Source of the DNA: Muricoccus harenae
GTDB lineage: Bacteria; Pseudomonadota; Alphaproteobacteria; Acetobacterales; Acetobacteraceae
DNA: 64,000 nt
Direction of reading: 5' to 3'
Assembly (NCBI RefSeq): GCF_009848505.1
Contig: NZ_WWDL01000021.1
Span: 1-64,000 of the forward strand
In this document: positions 26,031-34,886 of the stretch, piece by piece
How positions within the stretch are numbered: position 1 is the first letter of the stretch
How the letters are laid out: every line of letters starts with the position of its first letter
Program-made: the position numbers and the translations under genes
The notes under the pieces: generated by a model
What the model saw: the letters and a program-made list of their open reading frames with translations, nothing else
Told to the model about the DNA's origin: nothing
Database searches by the model: none

Positions 26031-26917
26031 TGAACCGCGATGGCGACCGGCGTCCCGCCGCCTTCTGGTGGCTGGCGGCCCTCTTCACCCTGTTCGTGCT
26101 GTTCCTCTATGGACCGATCCTGGCGATCGTGGTGCTGAGCTTTCAGGGACCCTCGGGCGGCCTCACCTTTCCGATGAACGGCGTCTCCACCTTCTGGTTC
26201 TCAAAGCTTTGGCAGGGCGTGGGGGTGGTGGATATCTGGGCCGCCTTCGGGCGCTCGCTGCGGCTGGGCGCGGTGGTGATGCTGCTGACGGTGCTTCTGG
26301 CGCTGCCGGCGGGGCTGGCCTTCCGCAAGCGGTTCATCGGTCAGGGCGCGTTGTTCTACGTGGCGGTGGCGAGCCTGATCGTGCCCTCCATCGTGGTCAG
26401 CCTCGGGATCGGGCTGGAGTTCCGCATCCTGGATGATGCGGTGAAGGCGCTGGCGGAGGCGACCGGCTGGGGATTCCTGCAGGGCTACGAAACCTCGGCG
26501 GGTCTCTACACCTCCGCGCTGGGGGCGCATCTGACCTGGACGCTGCCTTTCGGGCTGCTGATCCTTTTCGCGGTCTTCAACCGCTTCAACCCGGTCTATG
26601 AGGAGGCGGCGCGCGACCTCGGGGCCTCACCCTGGCGCGTGCTGCGGCATGTGGTGCTGCCGATCATCGCACCCTCGCTGGTGGGGGTGGCGCTATTCGG
26701 ATTCACCCTGTCCTGGGACGAGGTGGCGCGGACAAGCCAGGCGATCGGCGGGCGCAACACCCTGCCGCTGGAGCTGCAGGGGCTGACGACGACGGTCACG
26801 ACGCCCGAGATATATGCGCTCGGCACCGTCACCACGGGGATGTCGCTGGCGGTGATCGGCGTCGCGCTGGGCTGCGTCGCGATCCTGCGCCGGCGACGGG
26901 CCGCCGCCTCGCGATAA
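26030..26917 (+). CDS. ABC importer permease (PotC-like)
   Basis: 295 residues with six hydrophobic segments starting WWLAALFTLFVLFLYGPILA. The EAA loop is EEAARDLGASPWRVLRHVVLP. The ATG shares its first base with the stop of the previous permease (TGATG), so the two are coupled. Last gene of the polyamine-type importer operon; a 6-bp GC hairpin at 26994-27012 is the only candidate terminator. Confidence 0.88.
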   Translation: MNRDGDRRPAAFWWLAALFTLFVLFLYGPILAIVVLSFQGPSGGLTFPMNGVSTFWFSKLWQGVGVVDIWAAFGRSLRLGAVVMLLTVLLALPAGLAFRKRFIGQGALFYVAVASLIVPSIVVSLGIGLEFRILDDAVKALAEATGWGFLQGYETSAGLYTSALGAHLTWTLPFGLLILFAVFNRFNPVYEEAARDLGASPWRVLRHVVLPIIAPSLVGVALFGFTLSWDEVARTSQAIGGRNTLPLELQGLTTTVTTPEIYALGTVTTGMSLAVIGVALGCVAILRRRRAAASR

Positions 26918-27106
26918 GGCACGGGCGCGTTTCGTTCTGATGAACGGAACCTTTGGCCTGCGCGCCGCTACGGATGCCCTGGGGCAATGGCGGCCGGGGA
27001 GCGATACCCCGGACACGCCTTCCGTCGCGGCTTCACAGGATGATGCCGGCCTTGGTGCGCACCGGCGGGAATCCCCCGCCGGGCAGAACCGGTGGCTGGC
27101 GGGCAA

Positions 27107-27418
27107 TCAGCCCTTGGCGGCCTTGCGCTTCGCCTTCTTCGCGCCGGCGAAGGCCGCGGCCTTCAGCGCCGGGCTGGCCTTGAACTTCACCGTGGCGCCG
27201 GCCTTCACCGACACCTTCTCGCCGGTGCGGGGGTTCAGCGCGGTGCGCTTCGGGGTCTCGCGAACCGTGAAGGAGCCGAAATCCGGCAGCGAGAAGCGGC
27301 CCGTCTCGACGATCTCGGCCTTGATGGCCGCGACGATATCGGCCGCCAGACGACCGGCAGCCACGCCAGTCATCTCGGATGACTGCTGGATGACATCGGT
27401 CAGGAACTTCTTCGACAT
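27107..27418 (-). CDS. HU-family DNA-binding protein with basic tail
   Basis: 103 residues. The HU/IHF fold is clear: TGVAAGRLAADIVAAI, GRFSLPDFGSFTVRETPKRT (the DNA-inserting arm starts here) and ALNPRTGEKVSV. After the usual end (VKFKASPALK) comes a lysine/alanine tail, AGAKKAKRKAAKG, seen in HU variants of several alphaproteobacteria and actinobacteria. Nucleoid architecture is its role. Monocistronic, with about 270 bp of apparent promoter region before a gene relic. Confidence 0.9.
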   Translation of the reverse strand: MSKKFLTDVIQQSSEMTGVAAGRLAADIVAAIKAEIVETGRFSLPDFGSFTVRETPKRTALNPRTGEKVSVKAGATVKFKASPALKAAAFAGAKKAKRKAAKG

Positions 27419-27685
27419 GATCGCATCTTTCCTACTAGCCAGACCTGAAGCGCCGTTCCCTTCAAGGCGGGTGCGGACCGGACAGGCCTTTGACGAGGGC
27501 GCTCTTACGGCCTTCCGCCCTTACCTGTGAAGGCGCGAGCGCAAGAGAAGGGGCCAAAGCGTTTCAGGCTCACGGGAATTCGGCAGCTTGGCGAAAAATT
27601 TTTTCGTGGTGTGCGAAGCTCGTGACGCCATCGCGGTCCGTGGTGACCGGTTCCGTCGGCGGCGCGCCGCGTCAGGCGGTCCTGG

Positions 27686-27957
27686 TCAGAAGGCCGCCGA
27701 ATGCCCCTTGGCGGCGCGGGCGAGGAAGGCACCGAAGCAGGCGGCGACCTGCCGCAGGAAGCGCCGACCGGCTGGCGTGACGCGCAGCGCCAGGGCATTG
27801 GGCTACACCAGCCCTGCTTGCTCAGCAGTGCCATCCGCGCCAGCGCCTGGCGGAGGATGGCCTGCGACTGCAGGGCGGCGTCCCGCAGGCCGAGCGCTAA
27901 GTCGCACATGACGCGCTCGATCATGCCGGCCTGCCGCTGCCCCCGGCCCCCGTCAGC
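27686..27957 (-). pseudogene. hemN (oxygen-independent coproporphyrinogen III oxidase) C-terminal relic
   Basis: On the minus strand from 27924 the frame gives MIERVMCDLALGLRDAALQS, the HemN motif for the start of the C-terminal domain (usually V-I-E-R-L-M-C-D). Around 27810 the frame shifts and continues as NALALRVTPAGRRFLRQVAA then CFGAFLARAAKGHSAAF and a stop at 27686-27688, which is how HemN proteins end. The radical-SAM core is missing entirely. So this is the last quarter of a hemN gene, with a frameshift, left between HU and the tph cluster. Confidence 0.65.
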
Positions 27958-27971
27958 GGATCATGCCTCGC

Positions 27972-28982
27972 TCAGGCCGGGGCGCGGGCACCCTCGGGCA
28001 CTGCCTGGCCGCTGAGCAGCCACAGGGTTTCGATCACCGCCGTGGGATCGGCGATGCCGCGCCCGGCGATGTCGAAGGCGCTGCCATGGCCGACGCTGGA
28101 GAAGAGCACCTCGGCGCCGATGGAGAGGGCGGAGGCGCGGCGCGGGGCGAGCAGCTTGATCGGGATGTGCCCCTGGTCGTGGTAGATGGCAACATAGGCG
28201 TCCATCGCCCGAGCGGCGAGCAGCACGTCGGCGCCGGTGGGGCCCTCCACGCGCAGCCCGGCCTTCCGCAGCATGGCAACGGCGGGTTCGGTGACGCGGG
28301 AATCTTCCTCGCCGAACAGGCCGCCCTCGCCGGCATGGGGGTTGAGGCCGAAGACGCCGATGCGCGGGTCCTCGACGCCGAGGGCCTCGAGGGCGCGGTG
28401 CGCGGCCTTCGCGGCGGCGGCGACCAGCTCCGGCGTCACGCGCTCCAGCGCCGTCTGCAGCCGTTCGTGCAGCGTGGCATGGACGATGCGGAGGCCGCCG
28501 CCGACGAGCATCATGAACACCTCGTCGCGCGACACGCCGGTCAGGTCGGCAACGAGGCCGGGATAGCCGCTGAAGGGGATGCCGGCGGCGGCGATCGCGG
28601 TTTCCGAATGGGGGGCGCCGATGATCGCCTGCGCCTGTCCCGCGCGCACCAGCGCGAGGGCGCGGCGGACATACGCCACGGTGGCCGCGCCGGCGGCGGC
28701 GGTGACCTGGCCCGGCCGAAAGTCCTCGGCCCGGAGGGCGTCCAGGGGCGCCAGGTTCAGGCCGGGGATGCGGCCCCATGCGTGGGGCGACTCCAGAATG
28801 GGCAGCGCTGCCGCATGGCGGGCGGCGTAGTGGCGGATCGGTCCCGGATCACCCACCAGGATGGGCAGGGGGCCCTCCTCCAGCGTGGCGAAATGGGCGG
28901 CGGCCTTCACCGCGATTTCCGGCCCGATCCCGTTCGGATCGCCAATGGTGAGCGCGATGCGCCTGCGGGATGTGTCGGGCAT
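27972..28982 (-). CDS. tphB: 1,2-dihydroxy-3,5-cyclohexadiene-1,4-dicarboxylate dehydrogenase (PdxA family)
   Basis: 336 residues of the PdxA fold: RIALTIGDPNGIGPEIAVKA, metal-binding histidines in GAPHSETAI, LNPHAGEGG and YHDQGHIPIKLLAPRRA, and SSVGHGSAFDIAGRG. By sequence alone it could be called PdxA (pyridoxine synthesis), but it closes a Rieske dioxygenase operon, and the stretches FSGYPGLVADLTGVSRDEVF and LLVGGGLRIVHATLHE match what I remember of Comamonas TphB. TphB oxidises and decarboxylates the terephthalate cis-dihydrodiol to protocatechuate. ATG 28982 is chosen; the open frame extends far upstream through tphA1 without coding sense. Last cistron of the operon. Confidence 0.88.
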   Translation of the reverse strand: MPDTSRRRIALTIGDPNGIGPEIAVKAAAHFATLEEGPLPILVGDPGPIRHYAARHAAALPILESPHAWGRIPGLNLAPLDALRAEDFRPGQVTAAAGAATVAYVRRALALVRAGQAQAIIGAPHSETAIAAAGIPFSGYPGLVADLTGVSRDEVFMMLVGGGLRIVHATLHERLQTALERVTPELVAAAAKAAHRALEALGVEDPRIGVFGLNPHAGEGGLFGEEDSRVTEPAVAMLRKAGLRVEGPTGADVLLAARAMDAYVAIYHDQGHIPIKLLAPRRASALSIGAEVLFSSVGHGSAFDIAGRGIADPTAVIETLWLLSGQAVPEGARAPA

Positions 28983-28999
28983 GGGGATCTTGTGCTCGC

Positions 29000-30001
29000 T
29001 CAGGCCGAGGGCAGGAAGGCGTCCGCGAAGAAATCGCCTTCGGGCAGGCCATGCAGCTTCGTGAAGGTTTCGCGGGAGGCCGCGACCATGGCGGGGCTGC
29101 CGGAGGCATAGACCTGCACGCCTGACATATCGGGGCGGTCCGCTGCTGCGGCTGCCTGCACCCGGCCGGAGCGGCCTGCCCAGGCGGCATCGGGCCGCGA
29201 GAGGATGGGCTCGTATCGGAAATTCCGCAGGCGCCGGGCCCAGCGCGCAGGCAGTTCGGGCAAATAGAGGTCCTCCGCCTGGCGCGCACCGCGATAGAGC
29301 ATGATCGGCCGGGTCCAGCGCCGCCGGATCGCCTCCTCGATGATGGAGGCGATGGGGGCGAAGCCGGTGCCAGTGGCCAGAAGCAGCAGCGGGCGGCTGT
29401 CCTCGCCGTCCAGCTGGACATCGCCATAGGGCATGCTCAGCCGCAGGCTGTCTCCAGCCTGGAGCGCGCCCAGCAGCCTGTCCGAGAAGGCGCCGCCGGG
29501 GTGCAGGCGGATGTGCATCTGCACGCCGTCGCTCTCGCCAGGGGAATTGGCCATGGAATAGGAGCGGCGCGCGCCATCCGGCAGCAGCAGGTCCATGTAC
29601 TGCCCGGCGCGGAAGGCGACGCGCACGCCGATGGGGAAGCGCAGGTGCAGGCGGATCACCGTGGGCGCGACCTGCTGCTTGCGGAACACCCGCGCCGTCA
29701 CCTCGCGCGGCTGGCCGAGGCCGAGCGGGCGGGAGATGCGGCGCGGCGAGATCGTGATGTTCGACCGCGGCCGGGCCGAGCAGAAGAGGGAATCGAAGGG
29801 CCCACGATCCGCCGCGGAATGGATGCTGCCGGATTCTTCGATGGAGCCGGCCAGCACCTTGCCCTGGCAAGTGATGCAGACGCCGCGGCGGCAGGAATAG
29901 GGGATTTCGAACCCGGCGCGCTGGGCCGCTTCCAGCACGCTTTCCTCGGGGCCGCAGGGAAAGCTCAGGTCGCTATGGGCGACTTGGATGGTCCATTGCA
30001 T
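29000..30001 (-). CDS. tphA1: Terephthalate 1,2-dioxygenase reductase component
   Basis: 333 residues. N-terminal plant-type 2Fe-2S ferredoxin with C-x4-C-x2-C (PYSCRRGVCITCQGK) and a fourth Cys in SLFCSARP; FAD domain with RRSYSMAN; NAD domain with LLLLATGTGFAPIASIIEE and VYASGSPAMV. It passes electrons from NAD(P)H to the TphA2A3 oxygenase. The ferredoxin-first order is the class IB/TphA1 layout. ATG 30001 lies seven bases past the tphA3 stop; a longer in-frame start at 30211 would overlap tphA3. In Comamonas tphA1 follows tphB; here it precedes it. Confidence 0.87.
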   Translation of the reverse strand: MQWTIQVAHSDLSFPCGPEESVLEAAQRAGFEIPYSCRRGVCITCQGKVLAGSIEESGSIHSAADRGPFDSLFCSARPRSNITISPRRISRPLGLGQPREVTARVFRKQQVAPTVIRLHLRFPIGVRVAFRAGQYMDLLLPDGARRSYSMANSPGESDGVQMHIRLHPGGAFSDRLLGALQAGDSLRLSMPYGDVQLDGEDSRPLLLLATGTGFAPIASIIEEAIRRRWTRPIMLYRGARQAEDLYLPELPARWARRLRNFRYEPILSRPDAAWAGRSGRVQAAAAADRPDMSGVQVYASGSPAMVAASRETFTKLHGLPEGDFFADAFLPSA

Positions 30002-30008
30002 CAGGCGG

Positions 30009-30473
30009 CTACAGCGGCAGAGCCAGCAGCGTGTCGATGCGGGAGCTGTCGCAGACGACGATTCGCTCCGCGAGCTTGGGCGTGCCGGCCTCGTCCGCGC
30101 GCCACAGGTCGAGATAGCGGCCGGTGGCGAAGAGGTCCGTCGCGCCGTCCCGCATGATACGGGCGACGATGAAGGGCGTCTCGCTGCGCGTGCCCTCGGG
30201 CCCCGTGCCATCCACCAGCGGAAGGCCGAGCAGGTGGCGGTAGGAATGGCGCTCGTAGATATTCGCCTCGCGCAGCGCGGCCACGCGGTCCTGCAGCATC
30301 CCGCGGCTATCCGCCCAGATCAGCCCGGCGGCATAGCCCAGCCGGTGGTTCTCCGCCGTGGTGATGCGGTACTGGCAATCCGGCAGGAAGAAGTCCGGCC
30401 ATTCCTCCAGCCGGTCGGTGTCGATGCAGCGGGCGTAGCGGGCCTGCACCGCCATGATGTCAGTGATCTGCAT
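30009..30473 (-). CDS. tphA3: Terephthalate 1,2-dioxygenase small (beta) subunit
   Basis: 154 residues of the SnoaL/NTF2-like ring-hydroxylating-dioxygenase beta family. AARIDTDRLEEWPDFF-type N-terminus (here CIDTDRLEEWPDFFLPDCQY), GLIWADSRGMLQDRVAALRE, ANIYERHSYRHLLGLP, and the end VVCDSSRIDTLLALPL are close to my recollection of Comamonas TphA3, including its exact ending. It forms the structural half of the alpha3beta3 oxygenase. Eight bases separate it from tphA2. Confidence 0.9.
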   Translation of the reverse strand: MQITDIMAVQARYARCIDTDRLEEWPDFFLPDCQYRITTAENHRLGYAAGLIWADSRGMLQDRVAALREANIYERHSYRHLLGLPLVDGTGPEGTRSETPFIVARIMRDGATDLFATGRYLDLWRADEAGTPKLAERIVVCDSSRIDTLLALPL

Positions 30474-30481
30474 GCCGCTGC

Positions 30482-31762
30482 TCAGAGTCCCATATGGCCG
30501 CGATAGGCTTTCCAGAATCCGCGCACGGAGGCTTCCGTCGCGCGGGTGCGGGTGCTCTTCGCATCCGAGCCGCCCATCTCCAGCACCGCGTGCCGGTCCG
30601 AGGCGCCGACGACGCCGCGCTGCACGAAGCCGCCGACGCAGCCATCCTCCATGGAGACATAGCCCGCCGGGCCGACCAGGTTGCCCTGCTTCAGGCGCAT
30701 GAGACGCAGCTCGGGCGTGTCGTCCTTGAAGCCGAGATAGGTCCAGTGCAGGTCCGTGCGGTCCACGCCGCGCGGCACCACCTGGCGTACGGCGATGGCG
30801 TTCTGGATCTGCTGCAGCACGAAGCCGGGGAAGACGGAGAGGATCTGCAGCGTCACGCCGTCCCCGAATTCGTCCTGGCCTTCCAGAACGCTGGGGTCCT
30901 TCAGGCGGTACTCGCTTTCCGAGCGAATGTTCTGCGCGGCGTATTCGCTGCTGGCTGCCTTGGCCTTCGCCTCGGCCTCGCGGTCGATGGCGGAATAGGA
31001 GACGTGGTTGCCGCCGGATCCGCTGACGATCAGCCCGCCCTTCATGTTGAGCTTGTTCAACTCGAAGGTGGTGAAGAACAGGTGCAGCAGGGAGGCGTGG
31101 TAGCTGTCCCGCACGTTCTCCACATAGAGCTTCCAGTTGTTCGGCAGCTCCTGGGTGAAGCGGCCGATCACCTCCAGCTGGCGGCCTCCCAGCACGCGCT
31201 CGATGCGGTCCAGGATCTCCTCGCCGAGGAATTCCTCGATCGGCGGCACGGTGTCGGAGGCGGAGGCGAAGACCAGGCCATGGACGACGGCGGTGCGGAG
31301 CTTGCGCGGGCTATGGTCGGACATGCGGAAGCAGTCCGGCATGCCGCCCTGGCCGTTGATGCCATCCTTGAAGGCCACGCCCTTCAGGTTGCCTTGCAGG
31401 TCATAGCTCCAGGCGTGGTAGACGCAGGTGAATTCGCGCGTCTTGCCGAAATCCTCCAGCGCGATCAGCGCGCCGCGATGCACGCAGCGGTTCTCGAAAG
31501 CGTAGATTTCGCCATCATGGTCGCGCACCGCGAGGATGGGGACACCGCCGAGTGTGGTGGCGCGGTAGTCGCCGGGCTCTGCGATCTCGGCCTCAAGGCA
31601 CAGGTAGTTCCAGGTGTCGCCGCGGAAGACGCGGGTCTGCTCCAGCGCCGCGACATCGGGGCGCTGGAAGACCCAGTAGGGCACGCGCGTCAGCTGGTCC
31701 GGCGGCCAGGGGGCCTCGGGCGGGGTGGCGAGGACGGGGGCGGGAAGGTTGTGGTCGGGCAT
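30482..31762 (-). CDS. tphA2: Terephthalate 1,2-dioxygenase large (alpha) subunit
   Basis: 426 residues. The Rieske centre is C-x-H ([13 protein letters not shown]) and C-x2-H ([11 protein letters not shown]); the mononuclear iron ligands are in [20 protein letters not shown]. Segments such as [36 protein letters not shown] and [14 protein letters not shown] coincide nearly word for word with Comamonas TphA2 as I remember it, which makes terephthalate a far better guess than a generic aromatic acid. It dihydroxylates terephthalate at C1-C2. ATG 31762 is preceded by GGAGAGG six bases upstream; ATG 31780 overlaps the tphC stop and is the alternative. Confidence 0.92.
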   Translation of the reverse strand: MPDHNLPAPVLATPPEAPWPPDQLTRVPYWVFQRPDVAALEQTRVFRGDTWNYLCLEAEIAEPGDYRATTLGGVPILAVRDHDGEIYAFENRCVHRGALIALEDFGKTREFTCVYHAWSYDLQGNLKGVAFKDGINGQGGMPDCFRMSDHSPRKLRTAVVHGLVFASASDTVPPIEEFLGEEILDRIERVLGGRQLEVIGRFTQELPNNWKLYVENVRDSYHASLLHLFFTTFELNKLNMKGGLIVSGSGGNHVSYSAIDREAEAKAKAASSEYAAQNIRSESEYRLKDPSVLEGQDEFGDGVTLQILSVFPGFVLQQIQNAIAVRQVVPRGVDRTDLHWTYLGFKDDTPELRLMRLKQGNLVGPAGYVSMEDGCVGGFVQRGVVGASDRHAVLEMGGSDAKSTRTRATEASVRGFWKAYRGHMGL

Positions 31763-31776
31763 TGCGGCCTCTCCGT

Positions 31777-32760
31777 TCATTCGACGGTGACGTTGGCGCG
31801 CCGCACCACGGCGCCCCAGCGGGTGCGCTCGGCCACCACGAAGGCGGCGGTCTCCTCCGGCGTGCCGCCTACGGCGGAGGCGCCCAGCTCGCGGTAGCGT
31901 CGCTGGACCTCGGGCTTGCGCAGCACCTCGGCCAGGGATTCGGAGATGCGCGACACCACGGCCGGCGGCGTGCCGGCGGGCGCGACGGCGGCGAACCAGG
32001 CAAGGGAGAGGAATTCCGGCAGCCCGGCCTCGGCGGCGGTGGGCACCTCCGGCACCTCGGGCGCGCGGGTGGTGTCGGCCACCGCCAGCATGCGCACGCG
32101 GCCGGCCTGGTGCTGCGCGAGCGCGCCGGTGACGTTGGAGAAGATCATGTCCACGCGCCCGCCGACGATGTCGGTTATCGCCGGCGCCTCGCCGCGATAG
32201 GGAACATGCACCAGCTTCGTGCCGGTCAGGTCCTGGAACAGCGCGCCGGTGAGGTGGGAGGTGGTGCCGACGCCCTGGGAGGCATAGGTCATCGTCTCCG
32301 GCTTTTCCTTCGCCCGCGCGATCAGCTCGGCCAGGGACTTGATGCCGCTGGCGGTCGAGACGATGGCGACATTGGGTGTCTTGCAGAGCACCGTGACTGG
32401 AACGAAGGTCTCGGGATCGTAGCCCAGGTTGCGGAACAGGAACTGGTTGATCGAGAGCGGGCCGGGCGGCGTGACGAGCAGCGTGTAGCCGTCCGGCTCC
32501 GCCCTGGCGAAGTTGCCGGCGCCGAGGTTTCCGCCGGCGCCCGACACGTTTTCCACTACCACCGCCTGGCCCCAAAGCGTGCGCAGGTGGTCGGCCGCCA
32601 CGCGGGCCGAGATGTCGTTCGAGCCGCCAGCGGGGAAGGGGACGATCATCCGCACGGTGCGGGCCGGGGAGCCGGTGGCCGGCTGCGCATGGGCCGCCGC
32701 GGCCGGCAGCGATGCCGCGAGGGGCAGCATGAATAGCTTGCGGCGCGCGAAGGGTTTCAC
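31777..32760 (-). CDS. tphC: Bug/TTT-family periplasmic receptor, probable terephthalate-binding TphC
   Basis: 327 residues with a signal peptide ([20 protein letters not shown], cut near AHAQP) and the Bug fold: [72 protein letters not shown] and [20 protein letters not shown]. Bug proteins bind carboxylates for tripartite tricarboxylate transporters. As first gene of the tph operon it should bind terephthalate, as TphC does. GTG 32760 has GGGAGGAG upstream. The membrane subunits (TctAB/TpiAB-like) are not here, so the transporter must be completed from elsewhere. Confidence 0.85.
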   Translation of the reverse strand: MKPFARRKLFMLPLAASLPAAAAHAQPATGSPARTVRMIVPFPAGGSNDISARVAADHLRTLWGQAVVVENVSGAGGNLGAGNFARAEPDGYTLLVTPPGPLSINQFLFRNLGYDPETFVPVTVLCKTPNVAIVSTASGIKSLAELIARAKEKPETMTYASQGVGTTSHLTGALFQDLTGTKLVHVPYRGEAPAITDIVGGRVDMIFSNVTGALAQHQAGRVRMLAVADTTRAPEVPEVPTAAEAGLPEFLSLAWFAAVAPAGTPPAVVSRISESLAEVLRKPEVQRRYRELGASAVGGTPEETAAFVVAERTRWGAVVRRANVTVE

Positions 32761-32777
32761 TCGATCACTCCTCCCGG

Positions 32778-32847
32778 CCCGGCCAGATCGGCCGGGTTGA
32801 TGTTCGCATATCGAACGTTATGCTGTATTTCGGACAATTTTGGTCCG
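32778..32847. promoter_or_regulatory. tphR-tphC divergent control region with two palindromes
   Basis: Between the two divergent genes lie GTTCG-N5-CGAAC (32802-32816) and CGGAC-N7-GTCCG (32831-32847), both suitable as dimer sites for the IclR-type regulator. A third inverted repeat, CCCGGCC-AGATC-GGCCGGG (32778-32796), falls in the probable 5' leader of tphC and may form an RNA hairpin just before its ribosome-binding site. Operator function is inferred from position and symmetry. Confidence 0.55.
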
Positions 32848-32899
32848 CAGCACGTCGCCCGTCAATGCATGGGTGCGGCACAGCCAAGGTGGAGCGGCG

Positions 32900-33661
32900 A
32901 TGGTGGAGGGTGAGCGGCGGGAGGCGATGGCAGGCTTGGCCAAGGGCCTCGCCATTCTGGAATGCTTTGGGGAGGGCACGGCGCGACTCACCCTGGTGGA
33001 GGCCGCGAAGCGGACGGGCCTGTCGCGGCCAGCGGCGCGGCGCTGCCTACTGACGCTGCTGGACCTCGGCTATGTCGCGCATGATGGGCGGCACTTCACG
33101 CCGCAGCCGCGCATGCTGCGCCTGGGCTATGCCTTCCTCTCGGCCACGCCGCTGCCGCGCCTTGCCCAGCCGGTGCTGGAATCGGTGCAGGCCGCGGCTG
33201 GGGAGGCCGTGTCGCTGGCCATCCTGGATGGGGCGGAGACGGTCTTCGTCGCGCGCTCCGCGCCGCACCGGATGGTGTCCGTCGGGCCCGGTGTCGGCTC
33301 ACGCCTGCCGGCCTGGTGTTCCGCCACCGGGCGCGTCCTGCTGGCGGGGCTGCCGGACGAGGCCGTCGCCGCGCGGCTGGAGGGGGTGGAGTTCCGGCCG
33401 CTGACGCCGCGTACGGCGGTGACGCCGGAGGCGGCGCGCGCCGGGGTGCTGGGCGCGCGGGAGGCGGGGCATGCGCTCTGCGACGAGGAGTTGGAACTGG
33501 GGCTGCTGTCGCTTGCCGTCCCGGTGCGGGACGTGTCGGGCGCGGTGGTCGCTGCCATGAGCATCAGCACCCAGCCGAGCCGCCGCAGCGCCGCGGAGGC
33601 GGTGCGCGACCTGCTGCCGCTGCTGAGCGAGGGCGCGCGCCGCCTCTCCGCGCGGCTCTAG
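32900..33661 (+). CDS. tphR: IclR-family regulator, probable tph regulator
   Basis: 253 residues: N-terminal winged helix (LAKGLAILECFGEG, LTLVEAAKRTGLSRPAARRC) and C-terminal effector domain (GEAVSLAILDGAETVFVARS, LPAWCSATGRVLLAGL, CDEELELGLLSLAVPVRD). IclR proteins with this PcaR/PobR-like layout usually activate aromatic acid catabolism. It diverges from tphC, as tphR does in Comamonas, and likely responds to terephthalate. ATG 32900 follows AAGGTGGAG; a longer frame from 32840 would lie in the operator region. Confidence 0.85.
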   Translation: MVEGERREAMAGLAKGLAILECFGEGTARLTLVEAAKRTGLSRPAARRCLLTLLDLGYVAHDGRHFTPQPRMLRLGYAFLSATPLPRLAQPVLESVQAAAGEAVSLAILDGAETVFVARSAPHRMVSVGPGVGSRLPAWCSATGRVLLAGLPDEAVAARLEGVEFRPLTPRTAVTPEAARAGVLGAREAGHALCDEELELGLLSLAVPVRDVSGAVVAAMSISTQPSRRSAAEAVRDLLPLLSEGARRLSARL

Positions 33662-33776
33662 GCCGCAGGCATGGGCGCGGCTTCCTGGCCTCCGGTGTAG
33701 GGGGGTATGATGGCCGACAATTCAGGGGGATGGCGGCGCCGGCGGGGTGCACGTGGTCCGGCAGGGAGGGAAGCGG

Positions 33777-34766
33777 ATGTTTCGTCGGAACGTTCTGGCG
33801 GGTTGCGTGGCGGCCGCGGGGATGGCGCTGCAGCCGGGACAAGGCATGGCGCAGGAGGAGGCAGCCTGGCCGAGCCGGGCGGTGACCATCCTCGTTCCCT
33901 ATGGCCCTGGCGGCGCCTCGGACCTGGTGGCCCGCGCGATTGCGCAGCGTATGCAGCCGGTGCTGGGGCGACCGGTGGTGGCGGAGAACCGGCCCGGGGC
34001 GAATGGCGAGATCGCCTCGCGCCTGCTGGCTCGCAGCGTGCCGGACGGGCACATGATCCTGCTCGGCGCGATCGGTGTCTTCGCGATCAACCCGGCATTG
34101 CGGCCGAACCTTGGCTATGATCCGCAGCGGGACTTCACGCCGATTACCCTGGCCGTGACCTCGCCGAATGTGCTGGTGGTGAATCCGCAGGCGGTGGAGG
34201 CCACCGACCTGGCCGGGGTGATCACCTGGCTGAAGCGGGAGGCGGGGCGCACCGCCTATTCCACCAGCGGCATCGGATCCTCCCACCATCTGACGATGGA
34301 GGCCTTCAAGCAGCTGACCGGCACCGACCCGACCCATGTGCCCTATGCCGGGGGCGGGGCCGCCGTGACCGCGCTGCTGTCCGGCACCGTGCAGCTGGCC
34401 TTCCTCGATCTCGGCGTGGTGGCGGGGCAGATCGCCGATGGGCGCCTCCGGCCGATCATCGTGACCTCGGCGGAGCGCGATCCGGTGCTGCCGCAGGTGC
34501 CCACCGCCGCCGAGGCGGGGCTGGCGGATTTCGTCGCCACCTCCTGGCAGGGCGTCGCGGGGCCCGCGAACATGCCTGAGCCGCTGCTGCGGCGCGTGCA
34601 TGGCGCCGTGGCGGCGGCGCTGCGCGAGCCGGAGGTGGTGGAGAACCTCCGCCGCGCCGGGTTGACGGTGGTGGCGAACGAGCCGGCTGAGTTCGCGGCC
34701 TTCCAGGCGCGGGAGATCGCGCGCTGGAAGCAGGTGGTGCAGCGGGCCGGCATCCGGGCCGAGTAG
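33777..34766 (+). CDS. Bug/TTT-family periplasmic receptor
   Basis: 329 residues with signal peptide (MFRRNVLAGCVAAAGMALQP, cut near GMAQEE) and Bug fold: VTILVPYGPGGASDLVARAI, AENRPGANGEIASRLLAR, GIGSSHHLTMEAFKQLTG and HVPYAGGGAAVTALLSGTVQ. It is about as different from the tphC product as typical Bug paralogues are, so it should bind another carboxylate. ATG 33777 follows GGGAGGGAAG. It lies downstream of tphR on the same strand and before a tautomerase and flavin monooxygenase; ligand unknown. Confidence 0.87.
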   Translation: MFRRNVLAGCVAAAGMALQPGQGMAQEEAAWPSRAVTILVPYGPGGASDLVARAIAQRMQPVLGRPVVAENRPGANGEIASRLLARSVPDGHMILLGAIGVFAINPALRPNLGYDPQRDFTPITLAVTSPNVLVVNPQAVEATDLAGVITWLKREAGRTAYSTSGIGSSHHLTMEAFKQLTGTDPTHVPYAGGGAAVTALLSGTVQLAFLDLGVVAGQIADGRLRPIIVTSAERDPVLPQVPTAAEAGLADFVATSWQGVAGPANMPEPLLRRVHGAVAAALREPEVVENLRRAGLTVVANEPAEFAAFQAREIARWKQVVQRAGIRAE

Positions 34767-34886
34767 CGGATCTCCGGGCGCCGTCTCCGCGCCGGCCCGC
34801 GGGTGCGATTGCCCGGCGGCCGGTTTGGCCGGAGATACATCCACCTCGACGACCGGCAACCCAAGTACAGGACGGAGTCCCGCATC

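Noticed and set aside
27972-28982. Annotation as pdxA of vitamin B6 biosynthesis
   Set aside because: The operon context with a TphA-type oxygenase and TphB-like sequence segments makes a dihydrodiol dehydrogenase more likely. PdxA and TphB are one superfamily, so enzyme assay would decide.
27972-29870. A 632-residue open frame containing the PdxA-like protein with a long N-terminal extension
   Set aside because: The extension is antisense-like read-through of tphA1 in another frame. A normal ATG at 28982 gives the family length.
30482-32575. A 697-residue open frame around tphA2
   Set aside because: Only the part from 31762 is protein-like; the rest is a shadow of tphC.
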